Positions 57,401-63,204 of a stretch of DNA of 64,000 nt are shown here, piece after piece. Every line of letters starts with the position of its first letter. The stretch's first letter is position 1. A program made the position numbers and the translations under genes. Under the pieces are notes generated by a model. That model did not search any database. It was not told where the DNA came from and worked only from the letters and a program-made list of their open reading frames with translations. Source of the stretch: Macrostomum hystrix (taxonomy: Eukaryota > Platyhelminthes > Macrostomidae); assembly GCA_950097015.1 (NCBI GenBank), contig CATNEN010000039.1:1488001-1552000 (forward strand), read 5' to 3'.

Positions 57401-59621
57401 CAGACCTGGTGGACAGTCAGACAGACCTGGTGGACAGATAGACAGACCTGGTGGACAGTCAGACAGACCTGGTGGACAGATAGACAAGACCTGGTGGACA
57501 GTCAGACAGACCTGGTGGACAGATAGACAAGACCTGGTGGACAGTCAGACAGACCTGGTAGACAGGCAGGCAGACAGGCAGGACAGGCAGACAGAGCCGA
57601 AGGACAGGCAGACAGAGCCGAAGGACAGTCAGACAGAGCCGAAGGACAGTCAGACAGAGCCGAAGGACAGTCAGACAGACCTGGTGGACATTCAAACAGT
57701 CAGGGCTGACAGTAGCAGTTAAGGCAGATGGACAAACTGCACTGGTTTGTGAAAGTGAAGAAAAAAAATAATTTTGTTAAAAAAAGTGAAGCAAAAAGAG
57801 CAGACTGTATGGGAGTCTAACCAAATTTGAGTACTGTGGTTACGATGTGAGTAAATTTTGGGTAGAAAGTACCAGAGTTTTAGTCAGGCTGTTTTCCGCT
57901 AGGTCACACAGCACTTACAATGCAGCGAAAATGTTTCCAATTGTGCAGGCCTGCGACGAGAAATTAAGTATTTGACAGGAAATTTTAGCACTAAACTGTC
58001 TAAATTTGGCCCGGCTTTCAGCATGCATAGGTAGGGCACGGAGATTTTTTAAAGCAAAATTGAAAAGTACAAACGTAGAGCTACGTCAGCGATAGCAAAG
58101 AGGACTCACTATTCGAACACCATGTACAGGGTGCCGTCCATGCTGTAGGTCTCCAATAGTTCCACAATGTGATTGTGCTTCAGCAAGTGGCAAATTTTTG
58201 CTTCGCGTTTTAAGTCTGAAAAACACAAGAGAGAATGAGATCAATTCAAAATACTTGGCACTTTTTAACTTCTATACTGAATCTGGGGGTTGGGGAAGTG
58301 GCACAAACCGTCGGTTGTGATCCCCGGACTTGACGCAAACTTGGCCACATCGACAATCTTCACAGCGAACAGGCGATGCGTCTGCTTGTGTATGCACCTT
58401 CGGACAGTGCTGAAGGGACCCCTGCGAGCAGAATTTAGCTTTTCATTAAAAAATGAATAAGAAAGTACAAAAAAGCCTTTTTCTAAAACAAAAGAGAATA
58501 ACATTTGCATTCCTTGCAGTGAAAAAAACTATGAGGCCAGTGAAAATGCTAGTCACTTGAGGCAGGCTTTTTACTGAAAAACTCAGACAAATAATGTAAA
58601 ATTTGCCTTAGCGATCATAAAAATACTTTTTATATGTTTAAAGTGCTTAGTCTAAGTTCATACCTCTTTGAATGTCTAATGATAAGCCAAATCATGATTA
58701 GAAGCAGAGACTAGCATTTTCTGCTCCCCTCCAAGGGCTTTGTGTTTTTTAAGTCGTAACAAATGTATGAAGGTTAAAATCTCACCAAGTTAAAGTTAAA
58801 ACACCAAAGTTAGTTATAAAACGCTAAAATGTAAATTATTTTACAATGAATTTTAAAACTTCAGTCGATATATTGGTCCAAAGACAGTATCCCTTTAAGG
58901 TGTTATAAATACAAGAAGTATAATATCAAACATGCATGCATACATACAAACATACACAAGGAAATTTATAACAAAAAGTTAAAGCACTTTTGAAAAATAT
59001 AGTTCTTGTAAATAAAAGAAAAAGTTGAAACTCTTTAAAAAACAAAAGCTTAACAAAAATACATAAAATACTTTATCACTAAACCAAACAAAAATACAAA
59101 TAAAATTACTTTAATTACTATTCTGCAAATTAAACTACTTTTAAAGTATTTATCGTGTTTATAATATTTATTTATGCTTATAAGATAAAGCAAACGAATT
59201 ATACGTTTTTAAATTAACACATAAAAATGGTATCAAAGACTGCTTCTTGCTTTTTATGCATGCCTTTATTGTATAATTTATAAGACTGTCGAGTATCGAA
59301 TTCACACGATTATCTTCTCAGCTATATTGCTTTATGTTACTGAAAAAAATTATTACCTAGGGCTATACAGTATGTTAATAAACAGGCATTACAACGACAA
59401 AAAACAAATCTAAGTAATAGAGAAATTAAAATAAAAAAATACATTAATACAAAAGTATTAAGGTAACTACTATAGATACATTTTCGAACATAGGACAGAA
59501 GAGAAACATATTCTTACTTTCCAATTACTTCCTGCAACTGATATACGTCATCAAAAATAATCTCTTGCTCAGATCCATCTTGGTCAGTGCCATTAAAAGT
59601 GTCTTCTTCGTCTTCGTTCAT
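16938..59621 (-). CDS. CASK: CASK, calcium/calmodulin-dependent serine kinase MAGUK scaffold
   Basis: CASK is a cytosolic scaffold at synapses and cell junctions linking neurexin/syndecan tails, LIN-7/LIN-10 and the actin cytoskeleton. Exons: 59518-59621, 58309-58421, 58110-58215, 39935-40012, 39664-39842, 39306-39481, 38650-38974, 33703-33821, 24120-24296, 23811-23993, 22519-22597, 22166-22251, then 21913-21999 or 19442-19510, 18327-18458, 17645-18062, 17261-17559 and 16938-17114. The product is about 939 or 945 residues, close to the usual 900-930. Domain order: CaMK-like kinase (about 26-290), calmodulin-binding [17 protein letters not shown], two L27 (361-460), PDZ (about 505-598), SH3 (599-665) and guanylate kinase (about 745-939) ending in PVNWVY. 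Every intron is GT-AG and all phases close. The stop is TAG at 16938. Introns are swollen by arrays and hold two other open frames. Confidence 0.96.
17145..17262. repeat. 39-bp triplicate filling the last CASK intron
   Basis: Three units with core CACTGCTCAAACTCTG and CACAGACCCAGGAAACTCC in a 146-bp intron. The functional donor at 17260 belongs to the first unit, and GTGTGAGC or GTGTGAAC recurs in the others. Confidence 0.9.
18552..18858. repeat. 18-bp array, CASK intron
   Basis: About 17 units of GTGTGGAGTGAGGTGGAT with point variants, just upstream (gene sense) of the SH3 exon. Confidence 0.95.
19442..19510 (-). CDS. CASK: CASK alternative exon b, PDZ final strand (23 codons)
   Basis: Acceptor TTTCAG before 19510, donor GAG|GTAGGC after 19442, phase 0 at both ends. 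Reads [19 protein letters not shown] then MQCE, matching the canonical CASK RGSITFKIVPSYR segment. It lies 2.4 kb downstream of exon a. Using both exons would duplicate one beta strand, so one or the other is probably chosen. Confidence 0.88.
19937..20605. repeat. 12-bp array, CASK intron between the alternative exons
   Basis: About 55 units of CTTCCTTGGGTC or CTTTCTTGGGTC. Long open frames in several registers encode only repeat peptide such as KERPKEGP and are artefacts. Confidence 0.97.
21053..21885. repeat. Two-length array, CASK intron beside alternative exon a
   Basis: Mixed long units (AGCTGGACACTGAGATTATC type, about 22 bp) and short units (AGCTGAGATTATCAG, 15 bp), the short form lacking GACACTG. 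It ends 28 bases from the donor of alternative exon a. Confidence 0.96.
21913..21999 (-). CDS. CASK: CASK alternative exon a, PDZ final strand (29 codons)
   Basis: Acceptor CCCAG before 21999, donor GAG|GTAACT after 21913, phase 0 at both ends. Reads [17 protein letters not shown], then a 12-residue tail ending ASLFKE. It aligns with exon b and with the last PDZ strand of CASK/MPP proteins; its [11 protein letters not shown] form looks more like MPP1 than like vertebrate CASK. It joins in frame both to the PDZ core and to SH3. Confidence 0.85.
22166..22597 (-). CDS. CASK: CASK exons 11-12: PDZ core
   Basis: Exons 22519-22597 and 22166-22251. MGITLKM forms the carboxylate-binding loop and first strand, [13 protein letters not shown] the ligand-side region, [17 protein letters not shown] the classic PDZ Asp/Asn segment, and [10 protein letters not shown] the second helix. 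It should bind type II C-termini such as those of neurexin and syndecan. It ends in phase 0, so either of two following exons can supply the last strand. Confidence 0.94.
22268..22500. repeat. 38-bp array filling a PDZ intron of CASK
   Basis: Six units with cores AACTCAGCAAGCTGGCCTCC and GACATGAGCTGCAATC. It occupies nearly all of the 267-bp intron between the two PDZ core exons. Confidence 0.96.
22618..23757. repeat. 20-bp array, CASK intron before the PDZ
   Basis: About 57 units of CTGAGAAGTTAAGGATCTGG, with TAGTT/GAGG variants. In gene sense every unit carries an acceptor-like CTTCTCAG or CTACTCAG, and the array reaches to about 20 bases from the true acceptor at 22598. Confidence 0.97.
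23811..33821 (-). CDS. CASK: CASK exons 8-10: L27 pair and linker
   Basis: Exons 33703-33821, 24120-24296 and 23811-23993. The first L27 reads [15 protein letters not shown] to TLHSLLE and continues as LYDHINSR. The second starts at [12 protein letters not shown] and ends [21 protein letters not shown]27 domains heterotetramerise with partners such as SAP97/DLG and LIN-7. [15 protein letters not shown] and [16 protein letters not shown] lead into the PDZ. The 9.4-kb intron between the first two exons holds five tandem arrays and the nested acidic/Gln-rich frame. Confidence 0.93.
24297..25926. other. Unique, GC-rich intronic sequence of CASK
   Basis: About 1.6 kb without tandem repeats. Several frames of 60-156 codons occur but overlap on both strands and have no recognisable domain; GC richness explains them. 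A B-box-like sequence lies near 24424 (minus). Confidence 0.4.
25927..26075. repeat. 17-bp array
   Basis: Eight to nine units of ACCCTGAAACTTCAGAT or ACCCTGAAACTTGAGTT. It overlaps the C-terminal codons of the acidic/Gln-rich frame. Confidence 0.93.
26059..27450 (-). CDS. Acidic, Gln-rich low-complexity protein, nested in a CASK intron
   Basis: Uninterrupted frame of 463 codons from the ATG at 27448-27450; the frame stays open to 27498. I do not recognise the family. The N-terminus [19 protein letters not shown] looks structured, then Pro runs, several Gln tracts of mostly CAG codons (26190-26245, 26940-26975, 27145-27165), an Asp/Glu/Asn block near 26640-26700 and another near 26400-26470. 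A possibly folded segment [19 protein letters not shown] precedes [16 protein letters not shown]. The last codons run into the 17-bp array at 25927-26075. It is on the CASK strand inside the intron after the first L27 exon, so it could be a nested intronless gene or a terminal exon. The length of open frame is unlikely by chance, but repeats inflate it. Confidence 0.5.
   Translation of the reverse strand: MQRQLWDWDSVVEALRYSLAAAAAVQALPPPPPEFADNGADERLATPTPPPLPPLPPLPPPLSQLLAFPGQLQPPQWRGSAGSVLVNSSSRRQHQQMLQQQQLLPCTCGGGGDDPGDPLRFTLAASQPMTLPASWCVPDDPGDFSGVEATPASFGARRRSQQQQQQPIQQGILLNRRNPQLPYAQPHRSQQQQRQQPHHRQHFEPCPQQENCTCTYYHSSGCLNSNRRELASSASTPVRRFGFLSNGNGHDAEDYGDDDGENDENNGENEDAGSAASGQRLAETALSEFPISEPSGGAVDLQPQPLLSPPVAVDLAANQSQHNVIKVDEDDGDGEADDGDDDDLSALDDDAALMTMDSVRDTVMLLYGVINASRLKLHELSDSEAGDRSGSISDIPPTPPLKRLQQHQQQQQQQQEQIQQQQSCHLSSVVRDLSDGPIDVAGVGRIWERLCLVGRGNLNSQDI
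27500..28324. other. Unique sequence upstream of the acidic/Gln-rich frame
   Basis: Possible promoter side of the nested frame. Mixed purine-rich stretches; no coding frame I would support. Confidence 0.35.
28325..29125. repeat. 27/28-bp array, CASK intron
   Basis: About 29 units with core GTCACAAGTGGGGCAGGGT. A homogeneous GACTGGGGT block is followed by mixed GCTGGGCT and GGCTAGGCT blocks that alternate in a higher-order pattern. Confidence 0.96.
29126..30102. other. Unique GC-rich intronic sequence
   Basis: About 1 kb between two arrays. A 183-codon plus frame (29451-30002) has no domain and opposes CASK. No feature supported. Confidence 0.4.
30103..30600. repeat. 30-bp array with plus-strand splice-donor consensus
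   Basis: About 16 units with core AACAGGTGAGTAGGAAAGTG. Every unit contains CAG|GTGAGT on the plus strand, antisense to CASK. Open frames here are artefacts. Confidence 0.96.
30601..31759. other. Unique intronic island, possible regulatory DNA
   Basis: Non-repetitive, with CATTAATTTTCC (about 31200) and CAATTAATTACTGC (about 31590) homeodomain-type cores and scattered E-boxes. Candidate cis-regulatory sequence by composition only. Confidence 0.25.
31760..32105. repeat. 40-bp array, CASK intron
   Basis: About 8.5 nearly identical units with cores CTGTCTGCTACCACACCTGA and GCTGCAGTAGGTTTAACAAG. The uniformity suggests recent expansion. Confidence 0.97.
32563..33065. repeat. 30-bp array, downstream side of CASK exon 8
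   Basis: About 17 units with core GACAGTGACTGCTCAACCTG then AGTAGCTGAG. Closely related to the array at 33920-34575 on the other side of the exon. Confidence 0.97.
33920..34575. repeat. 30-bp array, upstream side of CASK exon 8
   Basis: About 21 units with core GACAGTGACTGCTCAGCCTG then AGTAGTTCAG. A longer variant, AGAGACTTGTTGACCTAAAT, recurs at about 34015, 34195 and 34525, marking a higher-order period. Confidence 0.96.
34887..36110 (-). CDS. Seven-transmembrane protein, intronless, possibly divergent Frizzled/Smoothened-like
   Basis: Single frame of 407 codons, ATG at 36108-36110, TAG at 34887, nested on the same strand in the CASK intron before exon 8. A short Cys-containing N-terminus ([15 protein letters not shown]) precedes seven hydrophobic spans: about [103 protein letters not shown] and [14 protein letters not shown] basic tail [14 protein letters not shown] follows. 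The [13 protein letters not shown] and [13 protein letters not shown] spans faintly recall helices 4 and 5 of class F receptors, but there is no cysteine-rich domain, no KTxxxW motif and no DRY motif. The 7TM call is good; the family is a guess. Confidence 0.65.
   Translation of the reverse strand: MSCTDPFASPLFATKSPPQRVNSAACPGKPWLTYALIPGSNGTSTTLAVPLRAFNLLVLDGCYVTPVSLCETYCSLAAYLASERQLAVWEIGLSLVGLLMLLATLLGLCALRQLPGGRLAAVHRQLLWAYCAYYLCRSGRLLSWPATRCLGYDACLSLDALFELLDTLAYAGLFASFLAQSVCLRRRLGRRHKPACQSPPRPKRQPLFELLSLAWPLPVAVSIAHLACRTLAPGQLHSLHAYEALYRPEPVSFYTAVVRLPLAGAHLVSLVLGAQSLRLSLPPRAGCTRPVRWARSLALISALTGAYLLLDLLPPGLAPAWLRPVQLAGHFLQSLLVTLPMFWLNRRQRRSARHRLRRGVTGAATCSRRQQLSSRAAATMAGCPVVSFLQASNTSELLDHIDCEIDS
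36111..38649. other. Unique sequence upstream of the 7TM gene, CASK intron
   Basis: About 2.5 kb without tandem repeats. GC-rich near the 7TM start, AT-rich at 36400-36650. Frames of 60-120 codons show no domain. May include the 7TM promoter. Confidence 0.4.
38650..40012 (-). CDS. CASK: CASK exons 4-7: kinase catalytic core and CaM-binding segment
   Basis: Exons 39935-40012, 39664-39842, 39306-39481 and 38650-38974. The catalytic loop reads VHRDLKPHC, with Cys where ordinary kinases have the metal-binding Asn, and the DFG motif is replaced by GFG ([10 protein letters not shown]). Both changes are the known CASK hallmarks behind its weak, Mg2+-independent activity. [15 protein letters not shown] and HPWI mark the C-lobe. 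[18 protein letters not shown] follows as the calmodulin-binding, autoregulatory-like helix. After it, [16 protein letters not shown] is an acidic linker into the L27 region. Confidence 0.95.
39037..39195. repeat. 42-bp array, CASK kinase intron
   Basis: About 3.5 units with core CAGTGCGGCAAACATCAAAG then ACAACCAAAC, inside the 331-bp intron between exons 39306-39481 and 38650-38974. Confidence 0.93.
40013..40929. other. Unique AT-rich intronic sequence
   Basis: CASK intron adjoining exon 39935-40012. Nothing recognisable; loosely repeated GGATTA/GATTAGG-like words at 40300-40560 may be a decayed repeat. Confidence 0.35.
40930..43075. repeat. 59-bp satellite with tRNA-like segment, CASK intron
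   Basis: About 36 highly similar units. Each holds GTTCAGTGGTAGAATGCT, which matches the D-arm/A-box stretch of eukaryotic tRNA-Gly, followed by the perfect hairpin GTTGAGT-CACT-ACTCAAC. Variants (ATG/TTG, GGT/GTT, AGC/AGGC) recur in blocks. Confidence 0.97.
43076..43744. other. Unique intronic island between two satellites
   Basis: GC-rich unique sequence with GAGCTAATTAATCCG (about 43312) and TTTAATTACGATT (about 43432). No coding frame. Possible regulatory element. Confidence 0.25.
43745..44637. repeat. 16-bp array, CASK intron
   Basis: About 56 units of CATTCACTCCTAGAAT, with CCCCGAGAAT and CCGAGAGT variants. Confidence 0.97.
44638..45221. other. Unique intronic island between two satellites
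   Basis: About 580 bases of unique sequence bounded by large arrays. Short plus frames (80 and 99 codons) have no similarity I know. Confidence 0.3.
45222..49275. repeat. 19/20-bp satellite, about 4 kb, CASK intron
   Basis: About 205 units of CATTCAAACTGAGGGGATAA, differing by GGG/GGGG, AAC/AGC and GAGG/GAGAGG. The order of variants repeats over several hundred bases, so multi-unit blocks were duplicated. Confidence 0.98.
49276..50477. other. Unique intronic sequence
   Basis: Apart from the SINE-like fragment at 49722-49789, no feature. The end near 50290-50470 is GC-rich. Confidence 0.35.
49722..49789 (-). mobile_element. tRNA-derived SINE-like fragment, family 1
   Basis: Minus strand: CCTGGCCTGTGGTTAGAGT (A-box-like) then GAGTTCGAATCTCAGCCC (B box), about 70 bases of tRNA-like layout. 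Same family as 2345-2415; it sits in the CASK 40-58 kb intron. Confidence 0.65.
50478..51958. repeat. CA-rich minisatellite, CASK intron
   Basis: About 1.5 kb of CACACACTCTCACACT-type units (mostly 14-16 bp). A 527-codon frame through it encodes only Thr/Leu/His/Ser repeats and is rejected as a gene. Confidence 0.97.
52325..53010. repeat. 34-bp array, CASK intron
   Basis: About 20 units with core AGTAGTGCACATCAGTAGTA then TGTTGGTAGTTATA. Divergence rises at both ends. Confidence 0.95.
53011..54127. other. Unique intronic sequence
   Basis: Contains the tRNA-like fragment at 53219-53280 and a purine-rich tract at 53790-54020. Frames on both strands overlap without domains. Confidence 0.35.
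53219..53280 (-). mobile_element. tRNA-like SINE fragment
   Basis: Minus strand: GGCCTAGTGGTCGAGCG (A box) and TAGTTCAAATCCTC (B box) at tRNA spacing. No clear acceptor-stem pairing seen, so probably SINE-derived. Confidence 0.6.
54128..54500. repeat. 37-bp GC-rich array, CASK intron
   Basis: Ten units with core GGAACCCTGGAGCTCAGCAG then AGGGGCGGCCAG; the last units change GCTGG to GCGGG and CAGG to CATG. All plus frames are open through it; an artefact. Confidence 0.96.
54915..55870. repeat. 9-bp GGTGAGGAG array, CASK intron
   Basis: About 105 units of GAGGGTGAG-type sequence, strongly purine-biased on the plus strand, with GTGTGGAGT interruptions recurring roughly every 200 bases. May form triplex or G-rich structures. 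Confidence 0.97.
55871..56351. other. Unique intronic sequence
   Basis: No repeat and no convincing coding frame seen. Confidence 0.35.
56352..56510. repeat. 40-bp array, CASK intron
   Basis: About four units with core GCAGAGATTCAGCCTGGAGG then TGCTGAATGAGCAGAGAG. Confidence 0.94.
56511..57097. other. Unique intronic sequence
   Basis: A 105-codon plus frame over part of this region is repeat-derived at its start and has no domain. Nothing else seen. Confidence 0.35.
57098..57700. repeat. 22-bp array, CASK intron
   Basis: About 27 units of CAGACCTGGTGGACAGATAG type, alternating ATAG and GTCAG endings, then a short CAGACAGAGCCGAAGGACAG block at 57590-57670. Confidence 0.96.
58110..59621 (-). 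CDS. CASK: CASK exons 1-3: N-terminus and kinase N-lobe
   Basis: Exons 59518-59621, 58309-58421 and 58110-58215. The ATG at 59619-59621 starts an acidic leader ([13 protein letters not shown]), then [22 protein letters not shown] (glycine-rich loop), [11 protein letters not shown] with the ATP-site Lys, and [20 protein letters not shown] (helix C and beta 4). The leader is about 14 residues longer than in vertebrates. TACTAGCAG lies just 5' of TGAAAATAATG and could be a cis- or trans-splice acceptor for a leader exon. Confidence 0.93.
58422..59517 (-). other. AT-rich first intron of CASK
   Basis: About 1.1 kb, strongly A/T-rich, unlike the GC-rich islands and arrays elsewhere; no tandem array. 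The only long CASK intron that has not acquired a minisatellite. Confidence 0.6.
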
Positions 59622-60601
59622 TATTTTCACTGCTAGTATAGTGTTTCGATTATCAGTGAAATATATTTAGATATTTAATTATCTCAGTCTAAGAACAAAA
59701 TATAATAGATGGATCTTGCTTGTTACCATCCTTTAAAATACAATGATATTGAAAAGGGCATGCGCCGAAAATAGTATTTCAGTCTGTTTTCGTGTAATTT
59801 TCATTTTCGCGTCTGTTTAATTTATCGTTTTCCCGCCAAGCGCTGAAACGCAGCTTAACAAAGGGATAACACAAACCTTATAAAAATGCTGCGTAATAAA
59901 AAAAATTAGCTTTTTTGTTTGCGTTTTTCTATCTTTTTCGAAATTTCTACTGCTTTTTATTTAGCTCAATTCCAGAACCGATTCTTACTTTGTAGTCGGC
60001 GAAATGAAAAGCATAATTCTATTATGTTTATAAAACTGTTGTTTGAAAGTGAATTCGCATTATGCTTTGAGGCTAAAACAAATGTGTTGTGTAGTTTTCA
60101 GCATAATCAGCAGCCTGAGAGCACCTCGTGAAAATCGGTTGATCACCTTTGCACTTTAGAGTACATATACATCGTAAGTCAAAAAGTAATATCCAACTGA
60201 TTAATAGACAGCCGATTTCTACGACTACATTCCCTACTAAACAGCGATCGTCAGATCCAGGAAAGCTTACTTCGAGATTGATTCTCATCGCTAGCTGACC
60301 TTTGGCAATCGTTAAAGCATAGATCCCCGTTTCAAGGCATTGAACTCCAAACCAAGATCGAGGTAACGCTGCCTATTGGGTTTGAACATTTGCCATCAAA
60401 ACAAATTTATTCTTGGGCAACAAAATTCTCTCTTTGAGTGCTTCCGTTCATTCAGCTGTTTCAGTGAGAGCAACACGTACATCACGTTGTGCAGAAAGGA
60501 CCACTTGTACATAGCTTGCTAGTACACCGTAATTTATGTTAAGTACATGTCGTTGTACAGTTACAAGACTTTCTTAAGATGCAAACCATGCAGTGATAAG
60601 T
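59622..60601 (-). promoter_or_regulatory. CASK upstream region
   Basis: AT-rich sequence between the CASK start and the hAT MITE. It must contain the CASK 5' leader or a splice-acceptor site; TACTAGCAG about 12 bases before the ATG is a candidate acceptor. No clear TATA or CpG-island signal. Confidence 0.3.
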
Positions 60602-60609
60602 ATTTAGCC

Positions 60610-61244
60610 CAGGGGTAGGCAAACTTATTTGCTGGCGGGCCAAAGAGAGAACCTAAAAGACGACAGCGGGCCGCATTGACTGTATAAATATGAGATAGGG
60701 GAGAGATGAGACACGGGAGAGATGAGACACAGGAGAGATGAGACACAGGAGAGATTAGACACGGGAGAATTAAGACACGGGAGAGATAAGACACGAGAGC
60801 GATGAGAAACGGGAGAGATTAGACACGAGAGCGATGAGACACAGGAGAGATGAGACACGGGAGAGATTAGACACGAGAGCGATGAGACACGGGAGAGATG
60901 AGACACAGGAGAGATTAGACACGGGAGAGATTAGACACGAGAGCGATGAGAAACGGGAGAGATTAGACACGAGAGCGATGAGAAACGGGAGAGATTAGAC
61001 ACGAGAGCGATGAGAAACGGGAGAGATTAGACACGAGAGCGATGAGACACAGGAGAGATTAGACACGGGAGAGATTAGACACGAGAGCGATGAGAAACGG
61101 GAGAGATTAGACACGAGAGCGATGAGACACGGGAGAGATTAGACACGAGAGAGATGAAACAGGACACTGTAGATGTCAGAAGGGGCAACGGGCCGGATTT
61201 GGGAGCTTCGAGGGCCGCATCTGGCCGGAGTTTGCCGACCCCTG
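60610..61244. mobile_element. hAT-type MITE with internal minisatellite, complete with TSD
   Basis: Termini CAGGGGTAGGCAAACT at 60610-60625 and the inverted CAGGGGTCGGCAAACT at 61229-61244 form terminal inverted repeats of the hAT CAGGGGT type. An 8-bp target duplication ATTTAGCC flanks it (60602-60609 and 61245-61252), the hAT length. There is no transposase frame. GC-rich ends surround a 16-bp minisatellite. Confidence 0.92.
60685..61165. repeat. 16-bp minisatellite inside complete hAT MITE
   Basis: About 30 units related to GAGAGATGAGACACGG, with GAGCGATGAGA and GAGAGATTAGACACG variants. Same family as the array at 1-270 on the opposite strand but more diverged. Confidence 0.95.
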
Positions 61245-61645
61245 ATTTAGCCTATTCAAACTTTATGTGACTTTGTGATATATGGCCTCTAAAATGTCAT
61301 AATAAGTTTTTATGTTAAACTGAAAAATTACGTTTTCATTTATGTTCTCTATTGTTGACTGTTCGAGTGGATGGAATCAGTGAGTAATAAGAGCGTTCAC
61401 ACAACTTAAAAGCTCACGTATTTTCGCACTGATTTAAACTGGTTTAAGCTGCGATGCGATCAGTCGTCTTTTATTTCTTTCCGTGGCAAACGAGGAAAAG
61501 CAGCAAGGAAACGCGAGGTAACGAGGATAGCGAGGGTGCGCAGAAATATGAGGCAAGTCAAATTTTTGCTGGCATTAGTAATTTCGTGCATCAACAGAAG
61601 CTCTCGCACTTGAGTTTCAAGAAACCGGCAGCTTCTCCACCTCAC

Positions 61646-61787
61646 GGTAGTCTATTTTGTAATTTTCCAGCCAGCCCAGGAAATAGTAGTCGTTATCCGT
61701 GACCGAGCGCTGCTGAAACCAGTCCTGTTGGCCGCGGATCAGCCGCAGGAAGATGCCGCCGTTGTCCGTCTCGCCAGTGGCGAAAAC
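61646..61787 (-). CDS. Exon of unrecognised gene upstream of CASK
   Basis: Acceptor CCCGCAG and donor C|GTGAGG bound a 142-base exon with a coherent frame: VFATGETDNGGIFLRLIR, then GQQDWFQQRSVTDNDYYFL, then GWLENYKIDY. Aromatic-rich and non-repetitive, with GC-rich codon use like the confirmed exons. Phase 0 in, phase 1 out. I cannot name the family. Downstream exons were not found before the hAT element, so they may be small or the locus may be broken. Confidence 0.5.
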
Positions 61788-62072
61788 CTGCGGGCATCCG
61801 CGCGAGTGCGGCTTCGAGTCACTTGGCGTCTCTACGAGCGTACTTTAACAGCCTAATTCTGACTGCTGCGAATCCGTGCTGTCAATTATACCTGGGATAG
61901 CAGTGCACTACGGGGGCATCTGCAGATAGCTATACACTGCAGTCTGCCTATCAGCTTAGGCAATCAGGATCAGAAAGCTTGAAGAACTAGGAATCACCAG
62001 CTTTTGAATTATACGAGCTATATTCCGAACTTGAGTGTTTTGAGGACTAAAAATCAATTTCTCTCATCTTAC

Positions 62073-62290
62073 AGAATTGCAGCGTTGGCACTTCGCCGCG
62101 AATTTGAAGTCATACTGGCCGTGGTCGTAGCAGCCGGACCTCACCAGGTGAAATAAAGTCTTGTCCTCAGGATGTGGGCACTTCTCCAGCTGCGGATCGG
62201 CCTCCGCAGTCGCGCTGCTCTGGTTCTGGTACTGCCGGTACATTGTCAGCCAGATGGCAGAATGAGTGGGGCTATTGGAACTCTGCACTC
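62073..62290 (-). CDS. Cysteine-rich exon of the same unrecognised gene
   Basis: Open frame ending at donor TCT|GTAAGA (62073), phase 0, compatible with the exon at 61646-61787. It reads LEKCPHPEDKTLFHLVRSGC, then YDHGQYDFKFAAKCQRCNS; the Cys/His spacing (C, H, C, C-x2-C) suggests a disulfide or zinc-binding module. The 5' border is unclear: GGCAG before YQNQSS is the best acceptor, but the frame stays open further to about 62288. Confidence 0.45.
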
Positions 62291-63204
62291 GAGTAGAGTG
62301 AGCAGGCTAACTCTGTGTCGCAGGACTGATGAATTTTAAGCTCACCTTCTTAATTGAGAACTGCGATCACCCACGGTGCAGCCTGTACTCAGGGTCAGTA
62401 CCGTACTGTAAATTGTACGCTTTGTCCATGTTCTCAGCCAACAAGCAACAATCAGAGGGTTTGGGACTGCCCACCTTTCCCGTAGCCATGACAACGAGAG
62501 TCCCAATAGTAATGACTATTAGCTGGCTCTCTGTACAAGAGTGAGTGGGGCGAAGGCCCTAGCTCTTACTTGTCAAGTGCATGCATTGCAAAGAAGGCAA
62601 GGCTATTGTTTGGGGTTCTCTGCTTAGCTGCTGCTAGGGGTTTGAGCTCTCAGAGAGTAGAGGAGGCGGTAGAGTCGCGAGAGATAGATATAGCTGCAAA
62701 AATATTGTGCAGGAAGCACAATTTTCGTTCCAAGTAATCATGCAAATGCAGGGTCGTTTATTTCACTCTGCAATACTAAACTACGATTATTCGTTTAATA
62801 AAAAGTTAGTCGACTAGTAGTTTAAATTACCAAGTTATTAAATTTGGTTTATGAACTAGAGAACTTTCGTAGACAGCTTTCTAGACAGCTTTCGTATTCA
62901 CATGGAATTTTGTTCGCTACACTGAATAGTGTAAAAAAAATTGTCATCAGATCGAGGCCTTAGATAAAGAATGAGCTCCTTATCTTACATCTTAGTTTTC
63001 TGCGGATTGTGACTGAGTTACACAAATTCTCAACAACTGATCACAATCAGTTATGGTAGTGTTTATTTACATTTAGAATACACTCAAGAAAGTTTCTAAA
63101 AATCATTTTGGGTGAGATTTAAATATCAAATAATCATGCGGACCGAGACCGTATAGAGCCAACTAAAACCTAAAGCAGTTTTGAGACTGGAAATTAACTG
63201 CTTG
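62291..63204. other. Unique sequence between unknown gene and retrotransposon
   Basis: AT-rich in its second half; no coding frame or repeat I can support. It may hold the 5' end of the unknown gene at 61646-62290. Confidence 0.35.
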
